Shown here in pieces: positions 1 through 6,512 of a stretch of DNA of 10,837 nt. Position 1 is the stretch's first letter, and every line of letters begins with the position of its first letter. The translations under genes were made by a program, and so were the position numbers. The notes under the pieces were generated by a model, which was given only the letters and a program-made list of their open reading frames with translations, searched no databases and was not told the origin of the DNA. Origin of the DNA: an uncultured Bacilli bacterium (GTDB lineage Bacteria; Bacillota_I; Bacilli_A; RF39; UBA660); assembly GCA_947628635.1 (NCBI GenBank), contig CANRAX010000033.1, positions 1-10,837 of the forward strand, in the 5' to 3' direction.

Positions 1-33
1 TACTATATAATTAATTCTACCACAAAATTATCT

Positions 34-61
34 TTTGCAAAACTACAATATGAGGTATAAT
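34..61 (+). promoter_or_regulatory. Putative sigma-A promoter of the patatin-radical SAM operon
   Basis: A perfect -10 hexamer TATAAT lies at 56-61. The best -35 match is TTTGCA at 34-39 (four of six consensus bases) with a 16-base spacer; TTGCAA at 35-40 is an alternative but leaves only 15 bases. Transcription would begin near 68, giving a leader of about 20 bases that carries the AAGGAG ribosome binding site (75-80) of the patatin gene. The -10 is convincing and the -35 is weak. Confidence 0.55.
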
Positions 62-87
62 ATAAGAAATTAGTAAGGAGAAGTATT

Positions 88-1272
88 ATGAAGGCATTAG
101 TATTATCTGGTGGTGGTTCTAAAGGTTCTTATCAAATAGGTGTTTGGAAAGCATTGAGAAAATTACATATTAAATTTGATATTGTTACAGGAACTTCCGC
201 TGGAGCTTTAAATGGTGCTTTAATAACTCAAGGTAGTTTTTATAAAGCATTAAAGGTTTGGCAAAAAATAAATCTAAAAGTATTATTTGGAGAAGATGCT
301 ATTTTATCTAATAATTCTTTAGATATTTACAAAATGTACGGTAAAAACATTCTAAAAAATGGTGGTATGGACGTTAAAGAAATTGAAAATATTATTGATA
401 AAGCCATTAATAAAAATAAATTTTACAAATCAAAAATTAATTATGGTTTAGTTACTTTTAATTTAAGTAAAAATAAACCTATTGAAATAGAAAAGAAAGA
501 CATTCCTTCTGACAAATTAGTTGACTACTTAATGGCTTCAGCCAGTTGCTACCCAGCTTTTAAGAAAAAAGACATTGAAGGTTTAAAGTTTATAGATGGC
601 GGTTTTTATGATAATTTACCAATTAATTTAGCTTTAAATATGGGAGCCGATGAAATAATTGCTGTTGATTTAAGAGCTCCAGGAGTTAAAAAAAATCCTA
701 AAAAAAGAATTCCCACAACAACTATCATTCCTAATAATAAATTAACTAATTTTTTAAATTTTTATGAAGAAGGTAACATTAAAAATATTAAATTTGGTTA
801 CAATGATACTATGAAAATATACGGTAAACTAGAAGGAAATGAATTTACTTTTAAGAAAAATCATTTAAAGAAAAATTGCAAATATTATCAAGAAATATAT
901 GAGCATATTATTAAAAATATCTTAAATTCTAAAACATTAATTAAAGCTATTACAGATGTTTTAAATATAACTACAAATGAAAATGTTAATTCAAGAGAAA
1001 ATATTTTTCTAAAAATTATGGAACAAACTGGTAAAAGTTTTAATCTTGATGAAACTATAATTTATTCATACAAAAAGTTTAATAGACTTTTAAAAAAACA
1101 ACTTAACAAGTATTTAAAAAATAACAATCTTCAAAATAAAAAGATTGCAACGGAAATTGAGTTATATAAAAAATTAAAAGAAAGTAATTATAAAGAACTT
1201 CAAAAGAAAGTTTTAACTCATCCTTTTGAATTATTAAAAGCTATTTATCTTTTTTCTATAAGTGAGGCTTAA
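88..1272 (+). CDS. Patatin-like phospholipase family protein
   Basis: Predicted serine lipid acyl hydrolase of 394 residues, acting on membrane or storage lipids with a Ser-Asp dyad. Visible motifs: glycine-rich oxyanion-hole loop GGGSKG (residues 8-13; Lys where many relatives have Arg), nucleophile elbow GTSAG with Ser37, and the catalytic DGG at Asp170. The patatin core covers about residues 1-200. The remaining 190 residues are Lys/Asn-rich and mostly helical in character, with no motif I can name; RssA-type bacterial patatins often carry such an extension. No signal peptide or membrane segment is seen, so a cytoplasmic or peripheral membrane location is likely. The ATG has AAGGAG seven bases upstream. 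It is the first gene of an operon: the radical SAM gene starts one base after its stop. The actual lipid substrate cannot be read from sequence. Family call firm, specificity unknown. Confidence 0.92.
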   Translation: MKALVLSGGGSKGSYQIGVWKALRKLHIKFDIVTGTSAGALNGALITQGSFYKALKVWQKINLKVLFGEDAILSNNSLDIYKMYGKNILKNGGMDVKEIENIIDKAINKNKFYKSKINYGLVTFNLSKNKPIEIEKKDIPSDKLVDYLMASASCYPAFKKKDIEGLKFIDGGFYDNLPINLALNMGADEIIAVDLRAPGVKKNPKKRIPTTTIIPNNKLTNFLNFYEEGNIKNIKFGYNDTMKIYGKLEGNEFTFKKNHLKKNCKYYQEIYEHIIKNILNSKTLIKAITDVLNITTNENVNSRENIFLKIMEQTGKSFNLDETIIYSYKKFNRLLKKQLNKYLKNNNLQNKKIATEIELYKKLKESNYKELQKKVLTHPFELLKAIYLFSISEA

Positions 1273-1273
1273 A

Positions 1274-2218
1274 ATGAATAGTTTTCAATATTCTAATACT
1301 AATAAAAGATATCATACTTTAGATTATTATTATAAACAGAAGTTTAATTCTAAAGTCTTTAAAGTATCTTTAAATGCGAATTTTTCGTGTCCTAATATTG
1401 ATGGCACTGTTGGATATGGTGGTTGCATATATTGTTCTAAGAGTGGCAGTGGTGAATTTGGTGGCAACAAAGAAGAAGCATTGGAAAAACAATTTATTCA
1501 AGTAAGAGATATGATGTTAAAAAAATGGCCCAAAGCTAAGTACATTGGTTATTTTCAAGCGCATACTAATACTTACGCTCCCGTAGCTGAACTACAAAAA
1601 ATGCATAATTTAATTTTAAGACAAAAAGATGTAATTGGTCTAAATATTGCTACTCGTCCCGATGCCATAAGTGAAGAATGTCTTAATTATTTAGAGAATT
1701 TAAATAAAAAGACATTTTTAACAATTGAGTTAGGTCTTCAAACCATAAATGAAAAAACATCTAAATTAATAAATAGATGTCATACTTTAAAATGCTTTGA
1801 AGAGATGGTAAAAAAATTACGTCAAAGAAATATCAATGTTGTCGTTCATATTATCAATGGACTTCCTTTTGAAACAAAAAAAGACATGCTTGAAACAATT
1901 AAATATTTAAATAAACTTGATATACAGGGTATAAAAATTCATATGCTTAGTATTTTAAAAGGTACCGCTCTTGAGAAAATGTTCAAAGAAAAACCTTTCA
2001 AAATTTTAACTAAGGAAGAATACATTGATATAGTTATAAGCCAATTAGAATTACTACGCCCTGAAATAGTAATCCATCGTATCACTGGTGATCCTAAAGT
2101 TGATGACTTAATTGAACCAGATTGGCTCATAAAGAAAGTATCTTTAATCAATGACATTGATAAAGAAATGGTAAAAAGAAATACTTATCAAGGCCAAAAG
2201 TTAAAAAAATATAAATAA
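1274..2218 (+). CDS. TIGR01212/YhcC-family radical SAM protein
   Basis: A 314-residue radical SAM enzyme. The three 4Fe-4S ligands are Cys39, Cys51 and Cys54 in a C-x11-C-x2-C pattern (CPNIDGT..GGCIYC), the arrangement of the YhcC (E. coli) / YtqA (B. subtilis) family rather than the usual C-x3-C-x2-C. Further family features are YFQAHTNTYAP (93-103), IATRPD (125-130), IELGLQT (151-157) and HIINGLP (192-198), which line the TIM-barrel SAM site. The family's exact reaction is not settled as far as I know. I chose the ATG at 1274, with GTGAGG six bases upstream; a GTG at 1262 would add four residues but would itself be the ribosome binding site. The gap to the patatin stop is one base, so translational coupling is likely. 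A strong terminator follows at once. Length and motifs are intact. Confidence 0.93.
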   Translation: MNSFQYSNTNKRYHTLDYYYKQKFNSKVFKVSLNANFSCPNIDGTVGYGGCIYCSKSGSGEFGGNKEEALEKQFIQVRDMMLKKWPKAKYIGYFQAHTNTYAPVAELQKMHNLILRQKDVIGLNIATRPDAISEECLNYLENLNKKTFLTIELGLQTINEKTSKLINRCHTLKCFEEMVKKLRQRNINVVVHIINGLPFETKKDMLETIKYLNKLDIQGIKIHMLSILKGTALEKMFKEKPFKILTKEEYIDIVISQLELLRPEIVIHRITGDPKVDDLIEPDWLIKKVSLINDIDKEMVKRNTYQGQKLKKYK

Positions 2219-2222
2219 GTTT

Positions 2223-2260
2223 AAACAGTTTCTCAATCTAATGGAAACTGTTTTGTTTTT
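2223..2260 (+). terminator. Intrinsic terminator of the patatin-radical SAM operon
   Basis: Ten-base perfect inverted repeat AAACAGTTTC (2223-2232) and GAAACTGTTT (2244-2253) with an 11-base loop, followed by TTTTGTTTTT (2251-2260). It begins five bases after the radical SAM stop codon, the expected place for a rho-independent terminator. Confidence 0.9.
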
Positions 2261-2267
2261 ACAAAGC

Positions 2268-2294
2268 AAAAAAAAGAAGCCTTTTTACTTCTTT
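2268..2294 (-). terminator. Intrinsic terminator of the nfeD-SPFH operon
   Basis: On the - strand the hairpin AAAGAAG / CTTCTTT (2288-2294 and 2273-2279, eight-base loop) is followed by a run of eight T (2268-2275). The stem overlaps the TAA stop of the SPFH gene. It lies back to back with the + strand terminator, so the two convergent operons have separate terminators within about 70 bases. Confidence 0.8.
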
Positions 2295-3175
2295 GTCTTT
2301 TCAATACTTTCACTTAGCGTAGTTCCAATTGTTGTTAAATTTTGCAAGTCACTTGGTACAATTATTTTTGTAGCTTGTCCGTTAGCAACTTCTACCATAG
2401 CTTCATAGCTTTTTAACTTTAAAACAGCTTCGTCTGCTTTAGCGTCACGTAATAGTTTTAAACCTTGAGCTGTTGCTTCTTGGATTTTAATAATTGCTTC
2501 TGCCTCACCAATTGCTTCCCTAATATGCGCCTCTTTTTTAGCATCAGCACGTAAAATGGTGCTTTCTTTTTCACCTTCAGCAATTAAAATAGCAGCCTTT
2601 TTCTCACCTTCAGCTTTCAATATAGCTTCACGTCTTTCACGTTCAGCACGCATTTGCTTTTCCATTGCTTCTTGTATATCATGAGGTGGTAAAATATTTT
2701 TTACTTCAACTCTATTAACTTTAATACCCCAAGGATCTGTTGCTTCATCCAAAATAGAACGCATTTTTGTATTAATTACATCTCTTGAAGTAAGTGTTTC
2801 ATCAAGTTCAAGTTCTCCAATAATATTTCGAAGTGTCGTTGCTGTCAAATTTTCAATCGCGTTAACAGGATTTTCAACACCATAAGTATAAAGTTTAGGA
2901 TCAGTTATTTGAAAATAAACAACTGTATCAATTTGCATCGTAACATTATCTTTAGTGATTACTGGTTGTGGAGCAAAGTCTTTAACAATTTCCTTTAAAT
3001 TTACATTATTGGCAACTCTTTCAACGAAAGGAATTACATAATGTAGTCCTGTTTGCAACGTTCTATGATAAGCTCCCAATCTCTCAACAACATAAGCTCT
3101 TGATTGTGAAATTATTTTTATTCCTGATGCTCCTATAACAATAATGATAATTAAAATTATTAATCCATATCCCAT
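2285..3175 (-). CDS. SPFH/band 7 membrane protein (stomatin/QmcA-like)
   Basis: A 296-residue stomatin-type scaffold protein. It has one N-terminal membrane segment (about residues 3-23), an SPFH/band 7 domain (about 24-175; characteristic QSRAYVVERLGAYHRTL and the stretch around NVTMQIDTVVYFQITDP) and a long charged coiled coil (about 168-235; repeats of ILKAEGEKKAAILIAEGE type). The conserved C-terminal part ends near IIVPSDLQNL. Such proteins oligomerise into ring or cage assemblies on the membrane and are linked to membrane microdomains and membrane-protein quality control. The ATG directly follows the NfeD stop with no gap, and its AAGGAGG site lies inside the last NfeD codons, so the pair should be co-translated. 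NfeD and SPFH proteins are well-known genomic and physical partners. QmcA/slipin type is more likely than the flotillin type, given the size and the lack of a long glutamate-alanine tail. Confidence 0.93.
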   Translation of the reverse strand: MGYGLIILIIIIVIGASGIKIISQSRAYVVERLGAYHRTLQTGLHYVIPFVERVANNVNLKEIVKDFAPQPVITKDNVTMQIDTVVYFQITDPKLYTYGVENPVNAIENLTATTLRNIIGELELDETLTSRDVINTKMRSILDEATDPWGIKVNRVEVKNILPPHDIQEAMEKQMRAERERREAILKAEGEKKAAILIAEGEKESTILRADAKKEAHIREAIGEAEAIIKIQEATAQGLKLLRDAKADEAVLKLKSYEAMVEVANGQATKIIVPSDLQNLTTIGTTLSESIEKTKK

Positions 3176-3595
3176 TTATTTTTCCTCCTTACAAACGACA
3201 AGTTTTACGCCATCAACGGCTTTTACTATTACCTTTTGTCCTACATCAAATTCCTCTTTAGCTATGGCTGTCCAAACATTTCCCATTACTTTCACTTCAC
3301 CATATTCATCTTCTGTAATCTTTTTAATTACTTCAGCTTTTTTACCAATTACTCTATCAAAATTAGTTGGAACAACTTTAATAGCTTTAAATTTTTTAAC
3401 AATTGGCTTAGTAAGCAAAAGAGCGATAATACTCACAACAACAAACACTATTATTTGTATAACCACATTGTCCGTTAAAAAGGTACTAAGAAAAGCTACT
3501 AAACTTCCTATGGCAAACCAGATAGAAACCAAATTTACCGTTACTAGCTCAATAAAAAGCAAAACGACAAAAGTAATAAACCAAGCATACGACAT
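3176..3595 (-). CDS. NfeD family membrane protein
   Basis: A 139-residue short-form NfeD protein. Hydrophobic membrane segments lie around residues 4-21, 24-41 and 43-63, followed by a soluble OB-fold domain (about 80-139), recognisable from GKKAEVIKKI, GEVKVMGNVWTAIA and the hydrophobic ending VKLVV. The N-terminal serine-protease domain of long NfeD proteins is absent, as usual for the short class. The NfeD OB domain is thought to interact with the partner stomatin-like protein, encoded directly downstream. I chose the ATG at 3595 because AGAGGTGAG sits four to five bases upstream. The open frame runs further 5' to 3628, but that extension would cross the -10 box. First gene of the two-gene operon. 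Confidence 0.9.
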   Translation of the reverse strand: MSYAWFITFVVLLFIELVTVNLVSIWFAIGSLVAFLSTFLTDNVVIQIIVFVVVSIIALLLTKPIVKKFKAIKVVPTNFDRVIGKKAEVIKKITEDEYGEVKVMGNVWTAIAKEEFDVGQKVIVKAVDGVKLVVCKEEK

Positions 3596-3616
3596 AAAAC
3601 TCACCTCTTTACCGCT

Positions 3617-3645
3617 ATTATATGCCAAAAAATGTCCATTTTCAA
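3617..3645 (-). promoter_or_regulatory. Strong sigma-A promoter of nfeD-SPFH
   Basis: On the - strand: -35 TTGAAA (3640-3645), 17-base spacer, perfect -10 TATAAT (3617-3622). The leader would be roughly 15 bases and carries AGAGGTGAG. It lies back to back with the promoter of the + strand gene at 3722; the two -35 boxes are 20 bases apart, so RNA polymerases or a regulator at one could affect the other. Confidence 0.85.
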
Positions 3646-3665
3646 TACAATAAAATAAAAAATTC

Positions 3666-3694
3666 TTGTTAAAAATAGCAATTTATAGTATGAT
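3666..3694 (+). promoter_or_regulatory. Sigma-A promoter of the Ig-like exported protein gene
   Basis: -35 TTGTTA (3666-3671), 17-base spacer, -10 TATGAT (3689-3694), four and five of six consensus bases. Transcription would start near 3701, about 20 bases ahead of the ATG, with GGGAG at 3708-3712 as the ribosome binding site. Confidence 0.7.
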
Positions 3695-3721
3695 GAAGAT
3701 ATATAGTGGGAGTGTGAAAAA

Positions 3722-4540
3722 ATGAATAATAAACAGAAACGTACTTTATCAATAACTTTAGCAAGTTGGGGAATAGTAATGATAGGTAGTGGTTTAGCAA
3801 TGAACGCTTCTGTCCATCCCATAGTTCAAACCTCTTATTCATTAGACATTAATCATGTAAAAGTAAATGAAGCAAAAACAAATGAAATTGTTTTAAAAGA
3901 AATAACTATTGAAATAAATAATCCTTTAAGTGTCAATGTAAAAGACTACTTAGAAAATGTAGAGCAAATCGATGAAAATACTTTAAAAGCCTTGAAACTT
4001 GATACTTCAAGAGTAAAAGTAAGTGAAGCTGGACAATATACTTATACTATTACATTTAAAAAGAAAAAATATAATGGAACAGTCATTGTAAAAGAAAAAG
4101 CATTACCAAACGTTGAACTAAAATTAAAAGAAATTAAATTAGAATTAGGTAAAGCTTTACCATTACCAAATGAAACTAATAATTTTGATTATTCCTTCTA
4201 TGTTGAAAATGAATTAACCGATGAAATGAAGTCTAATATGGAATTAGATATAACAAAGGTAAACACATCAGTAGAAAATGAATATGGATACGATTATTAC
4301 ATAACTTATAATGGCACAAAGTATCAAGGAAAAATTATAGTTTATGTTCCAGTTCCAACATATACTGTTCAGCAAGAACAAACAACTACAACTCCTACTA
4401 CTTCACAAGAACCAACTCCAGAAAAACATTACTGCGAAAAAGTAAATGATTTATACTATGATAAAGATGGTAACACTGTTTCAGAAAAACAATTTAATGA
4501 ATCTTGTAACAAAACTCCATCAATACCAATTATTCCTTAA
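3722..4540 (+). CDS. Exported membrane-anchored protein with two tandem Ig-like repeats and a C-terminal two-Cys module
   Basis: A 272-residue protein I do not recognise as a named family. The N-terminus has a basic tip (NNKQKR) and one hydrophobic segment (about 9-29), so it is a signal anchor or uncleaved signal peptide with the rest outside the cell. Two repeats follow, about 57-125 and 135-208. Each starts LKEI(T/K), passes through LD(T/I)..V.., then EAGQYTYTITFKKKKYNGTVIV or NEYGYDYYITYNGTKYQGKIIV, the pattern of bacterial Ig-like beta-sandwich domains. A Thr/Pro/Gln-rich linker (about 214-234) leads to a short tail with exactly two cysteines, Cys238 and Cys262, around YYDKDGNTVSEKQF, which could form a disulfide. 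No LPXTG-like signal or enzymatic motif is seen. It is a single-gene unit with its own promoter and terminator. A structural or binding role at the cell surface is inferred; no function should be assumed. Confidence 0.85.
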   Translation: MNNKQKRTLSITLASWGIVMIGSGLAMNASVHPIVQTSYSLDINHVKVNEAKTNEIVLKEITIEINNPLSVNVKDYLENVEQIDENTLKALKLDTSRVKVSEAGQYTYTITFKKKKYNGTVIVKEKALPNVELKLKEIKLELGKALPLPNETNNFDYSFYVENELTDEMKSNMELDITKVNTSVENEYGYDYYITYNGTKYQGKIIVYVPVPTYTVQQEQTTTTPTTSQEPTPEKHYCEKVNDLYYDKDGNTVSEKQFNESCNKTPSIPIIP

Positions 4541-4565
4541 CTAAGTATTTTTTAGCAATTATTCC

Positions 4566-4602
4566 AAAAAAAATAACTTTCAATATGTAAGTTATTTTTT
4601 TA
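4566..4602. terminator. Bidirectional intrinsic terminator between the Ig-like gene and fhs
   Basis: Stem AATAACTT (4572-4579) / AAGTTATT (4589-4596) with a nine-base loop, flanked by eight A on the left (4566-4573) and seven T on the right (4595-4601). The symmetry gives each convergent transcript a hairpin followed by a T-run. The TAA stop of fhs (4600-4602) is part of the right flank, so the fhs message ends very close to its stop codon. Confidence 0.85.
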
Positions 4603-6216
4603 ATCTATTCCAATTATTTTTTCTTCAACTAAATCAATATTTTCATAGTTAGCTTTTTTAGGCAATCCAGGCATAGTCATTATATTACCAAGTAAAACTG
4701 TAATTATGCCAGCTCCATTATAAAGCGTTATATCCCTAACTGTGACCTCAAAATCAGTTGGTACTCCGATTTTTTTTGCATCATCTGACAAAGAATATTG
4801 TGTTTTGGCAACACAAATAGGAAGATAAGAAAGATTGTTCTTTTCTAACAATTTTATTTTTTCTAAAGCTTCAGCACTATACTTAACATCTCGTGTAGAA
4901 TATATTTCAAAAGCTACTTTTTTTATTTTTTCCTTTATACCTAAATTATCTTCATATAAAAGACTAAATTCATTATTACATTCACATAACTCTAAAACTT
5001 TTTTGGCTAAACAGATAGCTCCCTGTCCACCGTCTGAATAAGCAGTACTTACTTCAAAAGGCATTCCTTTTTCACTACAATGTTCCTTAATTGTCTCAAT
5101 TTCTTCTTTCGAATCAGTATCATATCTATTTAAGCAAACAACAACATTTTTACCAAATTTTTTCAAATTCATATAATGTTTATCTAAATTAGCTAGTCCC
5201 TTCTTCAAAGCCAAATCATTTTGTTCATAAATGTCTTCTTTATTAACGCCTCCATGATATTTTAAAGCTTTTACAGTAGCAACTAAAACCGTACAATCTG
5301 TTTTAATACCAGCCTTACGACACTTTATATCATAAAACTTTTCCGCTCCTAGATCAGCTCCAAAGCCAGCTTCTGTTACAACATAATCAGCTAAACCCAA
5401 AGCCATCTTAGTAGCATTAACGCTATTACAACCATGAGCTATATTAGCAAATGGTCCGCCATGAATAAGAACTGGGTTATTTTCTAAAGTTTGAACTAAA
5501 TTAGGCAAAAAGGCATCCTTCAATAAAACTGCCATAGCTCCTTCAACTTTTAAATCCTTGGCATAAACAAATTCATTTTTACCATTTAAAGCAACAACTA
5601 TTTTTCCAAGTCTTTCTTTTAAATCTGAAAAGGAATCAGCTAAACAAAATAAAGCCATAATTTCACTAGCCGCAGTTATATTAAAAGAATCCATTCTATT
5701 TTCTAATTTAATGTTTCGTAAAGCTCTATCATTAACGTCTAAACATCTTTTAAACAAGACTTCTTTAATATCAAGTTCATTTCCTTGAAAAATATGATTA
5801 TCAATTGCTGCACAAAGCAAATTATTAGCAGACTCAATAGCGTGAAAATCCCCCGTAAAATGCAAATTTATATCTTCCATAGGCACTACTTGACTGTAAC
5901 CACCACCTGTTGCTCCACCTTTCATACCAAAAACAGGTCCCATAGAAGGTTCTCTAAGTACAGCTAAAGAACTTTTCCCTAAATACGATAAAGCATCATG
6001 CAAACCTATACTGACTGTCGTTTTACCTTCTCCATAAGGTGTTGGACTTATTGCTGTTACCAAAATTAGCTTACCTTTAGGAGCAAGTATTTCTTTTTTT
6101 ATCTTTGCCTTATCATAACCATAAGGAATAATATCTTGATTATTAAGACCTAACTTAGAAGCAACTTCAGCAATTTCTAATTTATTACTATTTTGACTAA
6201 TTTCAATATCTGTCAT
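4600..6216 (-). CDS. fhs: Formate-tetrahydrofolate ligase
   Basis: ATP-dependent ligase that makes 10-formyl-tetrahydrofolate from formate and tetrahydrofolate, feeding purine synthesis and formyl-Met-tRNA formation; cytoplasmic. The 538-residue protein shows the P-loop-like TPYGEGKTT (59-67), the REPSMGPVFGMKGGATGGG signature (88-106) and the neighbouring NLHFTGDFHAI (117-127). It also has the PVLIHGGPFANIAHGCNS block and the C-terminal GNIMTMPGLP. Family members are usually about 555-560 residues, so this one is slightly short but has no missing motif that I can see. The start is the ATG at 6216, four bases after a near-perfect anti-16S match AGAGGTGAT; an upstream ATG at 6237 would put that site inside the coding region. 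No folD or other folate gene is adjacent, so it stands as a single-gene unit with an extended -10 promoter and a shared terminator. Confidence 0.97.
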   Translation of the reverse strand: MTDIEISQNSNKLEIAEVASKLGLNNQDIIPYGYDKAKIKKEILAPKGKLILVTAISPTPYGEGKTTVSIGLHDALSYLGKSSLAVLREPSMGPVFGMKGGATGGGYSQVVPMEDINLHFTGDFHAIESANNLLCAAIDNHIFQGNELDIKEVLFKRCLDVNDRALRNIKLENRMDSFNITAASEIMALFCLADSFSDLKERLGKIVVALNGKNEFVYAKDLKVEGAMAVLLKDAFLPNLVQTLENNPVLIHGGPFANIAHGCNSVNATKMALGLADYVVTEAGFGADLGAEKFYDIKCRKAGIKTDCTVLVATVKALKYHGGVNKEDIYEQNDLALKKGLANLDKHYMNLKKFGKNVVVCLNRYDTDSKEEIETIKEHCSEKGMPFEVSTAYSDGGQGAICLAKKVLELCECNNEFSLLYEDNLGIKEKIKKVAFEIYSTRDVKYSAEALEKIKLLEKNNLSYLPICVAKTQYSLSDDAKKIGVPTDFEVTVRDITLYNGAGIITVLLGNIMTMPGLPKKANYENIDLVEEKIIGID

Positions 6217-6236
6217 ATAATCACCTCTTTTTAACA

Positions 6237-6245
6237 ATTATAGCA
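6237..6245 (-). promoter_or_regulatory. fhs: Extended -10 promoter of fhs
   Basis: On the - strand TGCTATAAT: a perfect -10 hexamer TATAAT (6237-6242) with the TGn extension. No good -35 is seen 16-18 bases upstream, which is tolerated with an extended -10. The leader would be about 15 bases and contains the AGAGGTGAT ribosome binding site. I see no riboswitch-sized leader. Confidence 0.65.
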
Positions 6246-6450
6246 CATTTATATTTAAATAATTTAAAGTAAATTAATTTTAATATTACTTATAAAATTA
6301 TATTAAAAATTACTAAAATTTTACCCAAAAATAATTTAAAAAACTTATAAAAAAATTTTTTAATAATTTCTACTAAGCAAAAATAAATTTTTCTCTTAGA
6401 CATTTTTAAAATTATCATAAATTAATTCTTAAATTTAAAAATTTCCTCAT
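6246..6450. other. Extremely AT-rich divergent spacer between fhs and the adhesin cassette
   Basis: About 10% GC by direct count, with only 3 G and 17 C on the + strand in 205 bases, and no G at all between 6270 and 6376. It contains A-tracts and T-tracts, including an A-run directly abutting a T-run near 6344-6361, typical of intrinsically curved or easily melted DNA. No open reading frame of note, RNA gene, terminator or repeat family is recognisable. It separates the fhs promoter from the adhesin promoter. Confidence 0.6.
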
Positions 6451-6479
6451 TTGCAGTAAAAAAAAATTAATGTTATTAT
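6451..6479 (+). promoter_or_regulatory. Putative sigma-A promoter of the adhesin-sortase operon
   Basis: -10 TATTAT (6474-6479) preceded by TG in the extended position (TGTTATTAT), with TTGCAG (6451-6456) exactly 17 bases upstream as a weak -35 (first three bases match). Transcription would start near 6486, giving a leader of about 27 bases with the AGGAGGG ribosome binding site at 6501-6507. Confidence 0.6.
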
Positions 6480-6512
6480 CTATCTCGTTAAGAAAAAAAA
6501 AGGAGGGATAAA

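Noticed and set aside
1939..2157. Antisense open frame inside the radical SAM gene
   Set aside because: Composition is a mirror of the real gene and there is no ribosome binding site or promoter.
3144..3653. Long + strand open frame (169 codons) covering nfeD in antisense
   Set aside because: It is a Ser/Thr/Ile-rich shadow of the well-supported NfeD gene, has no ribosome binding site, and matches no family pattern.
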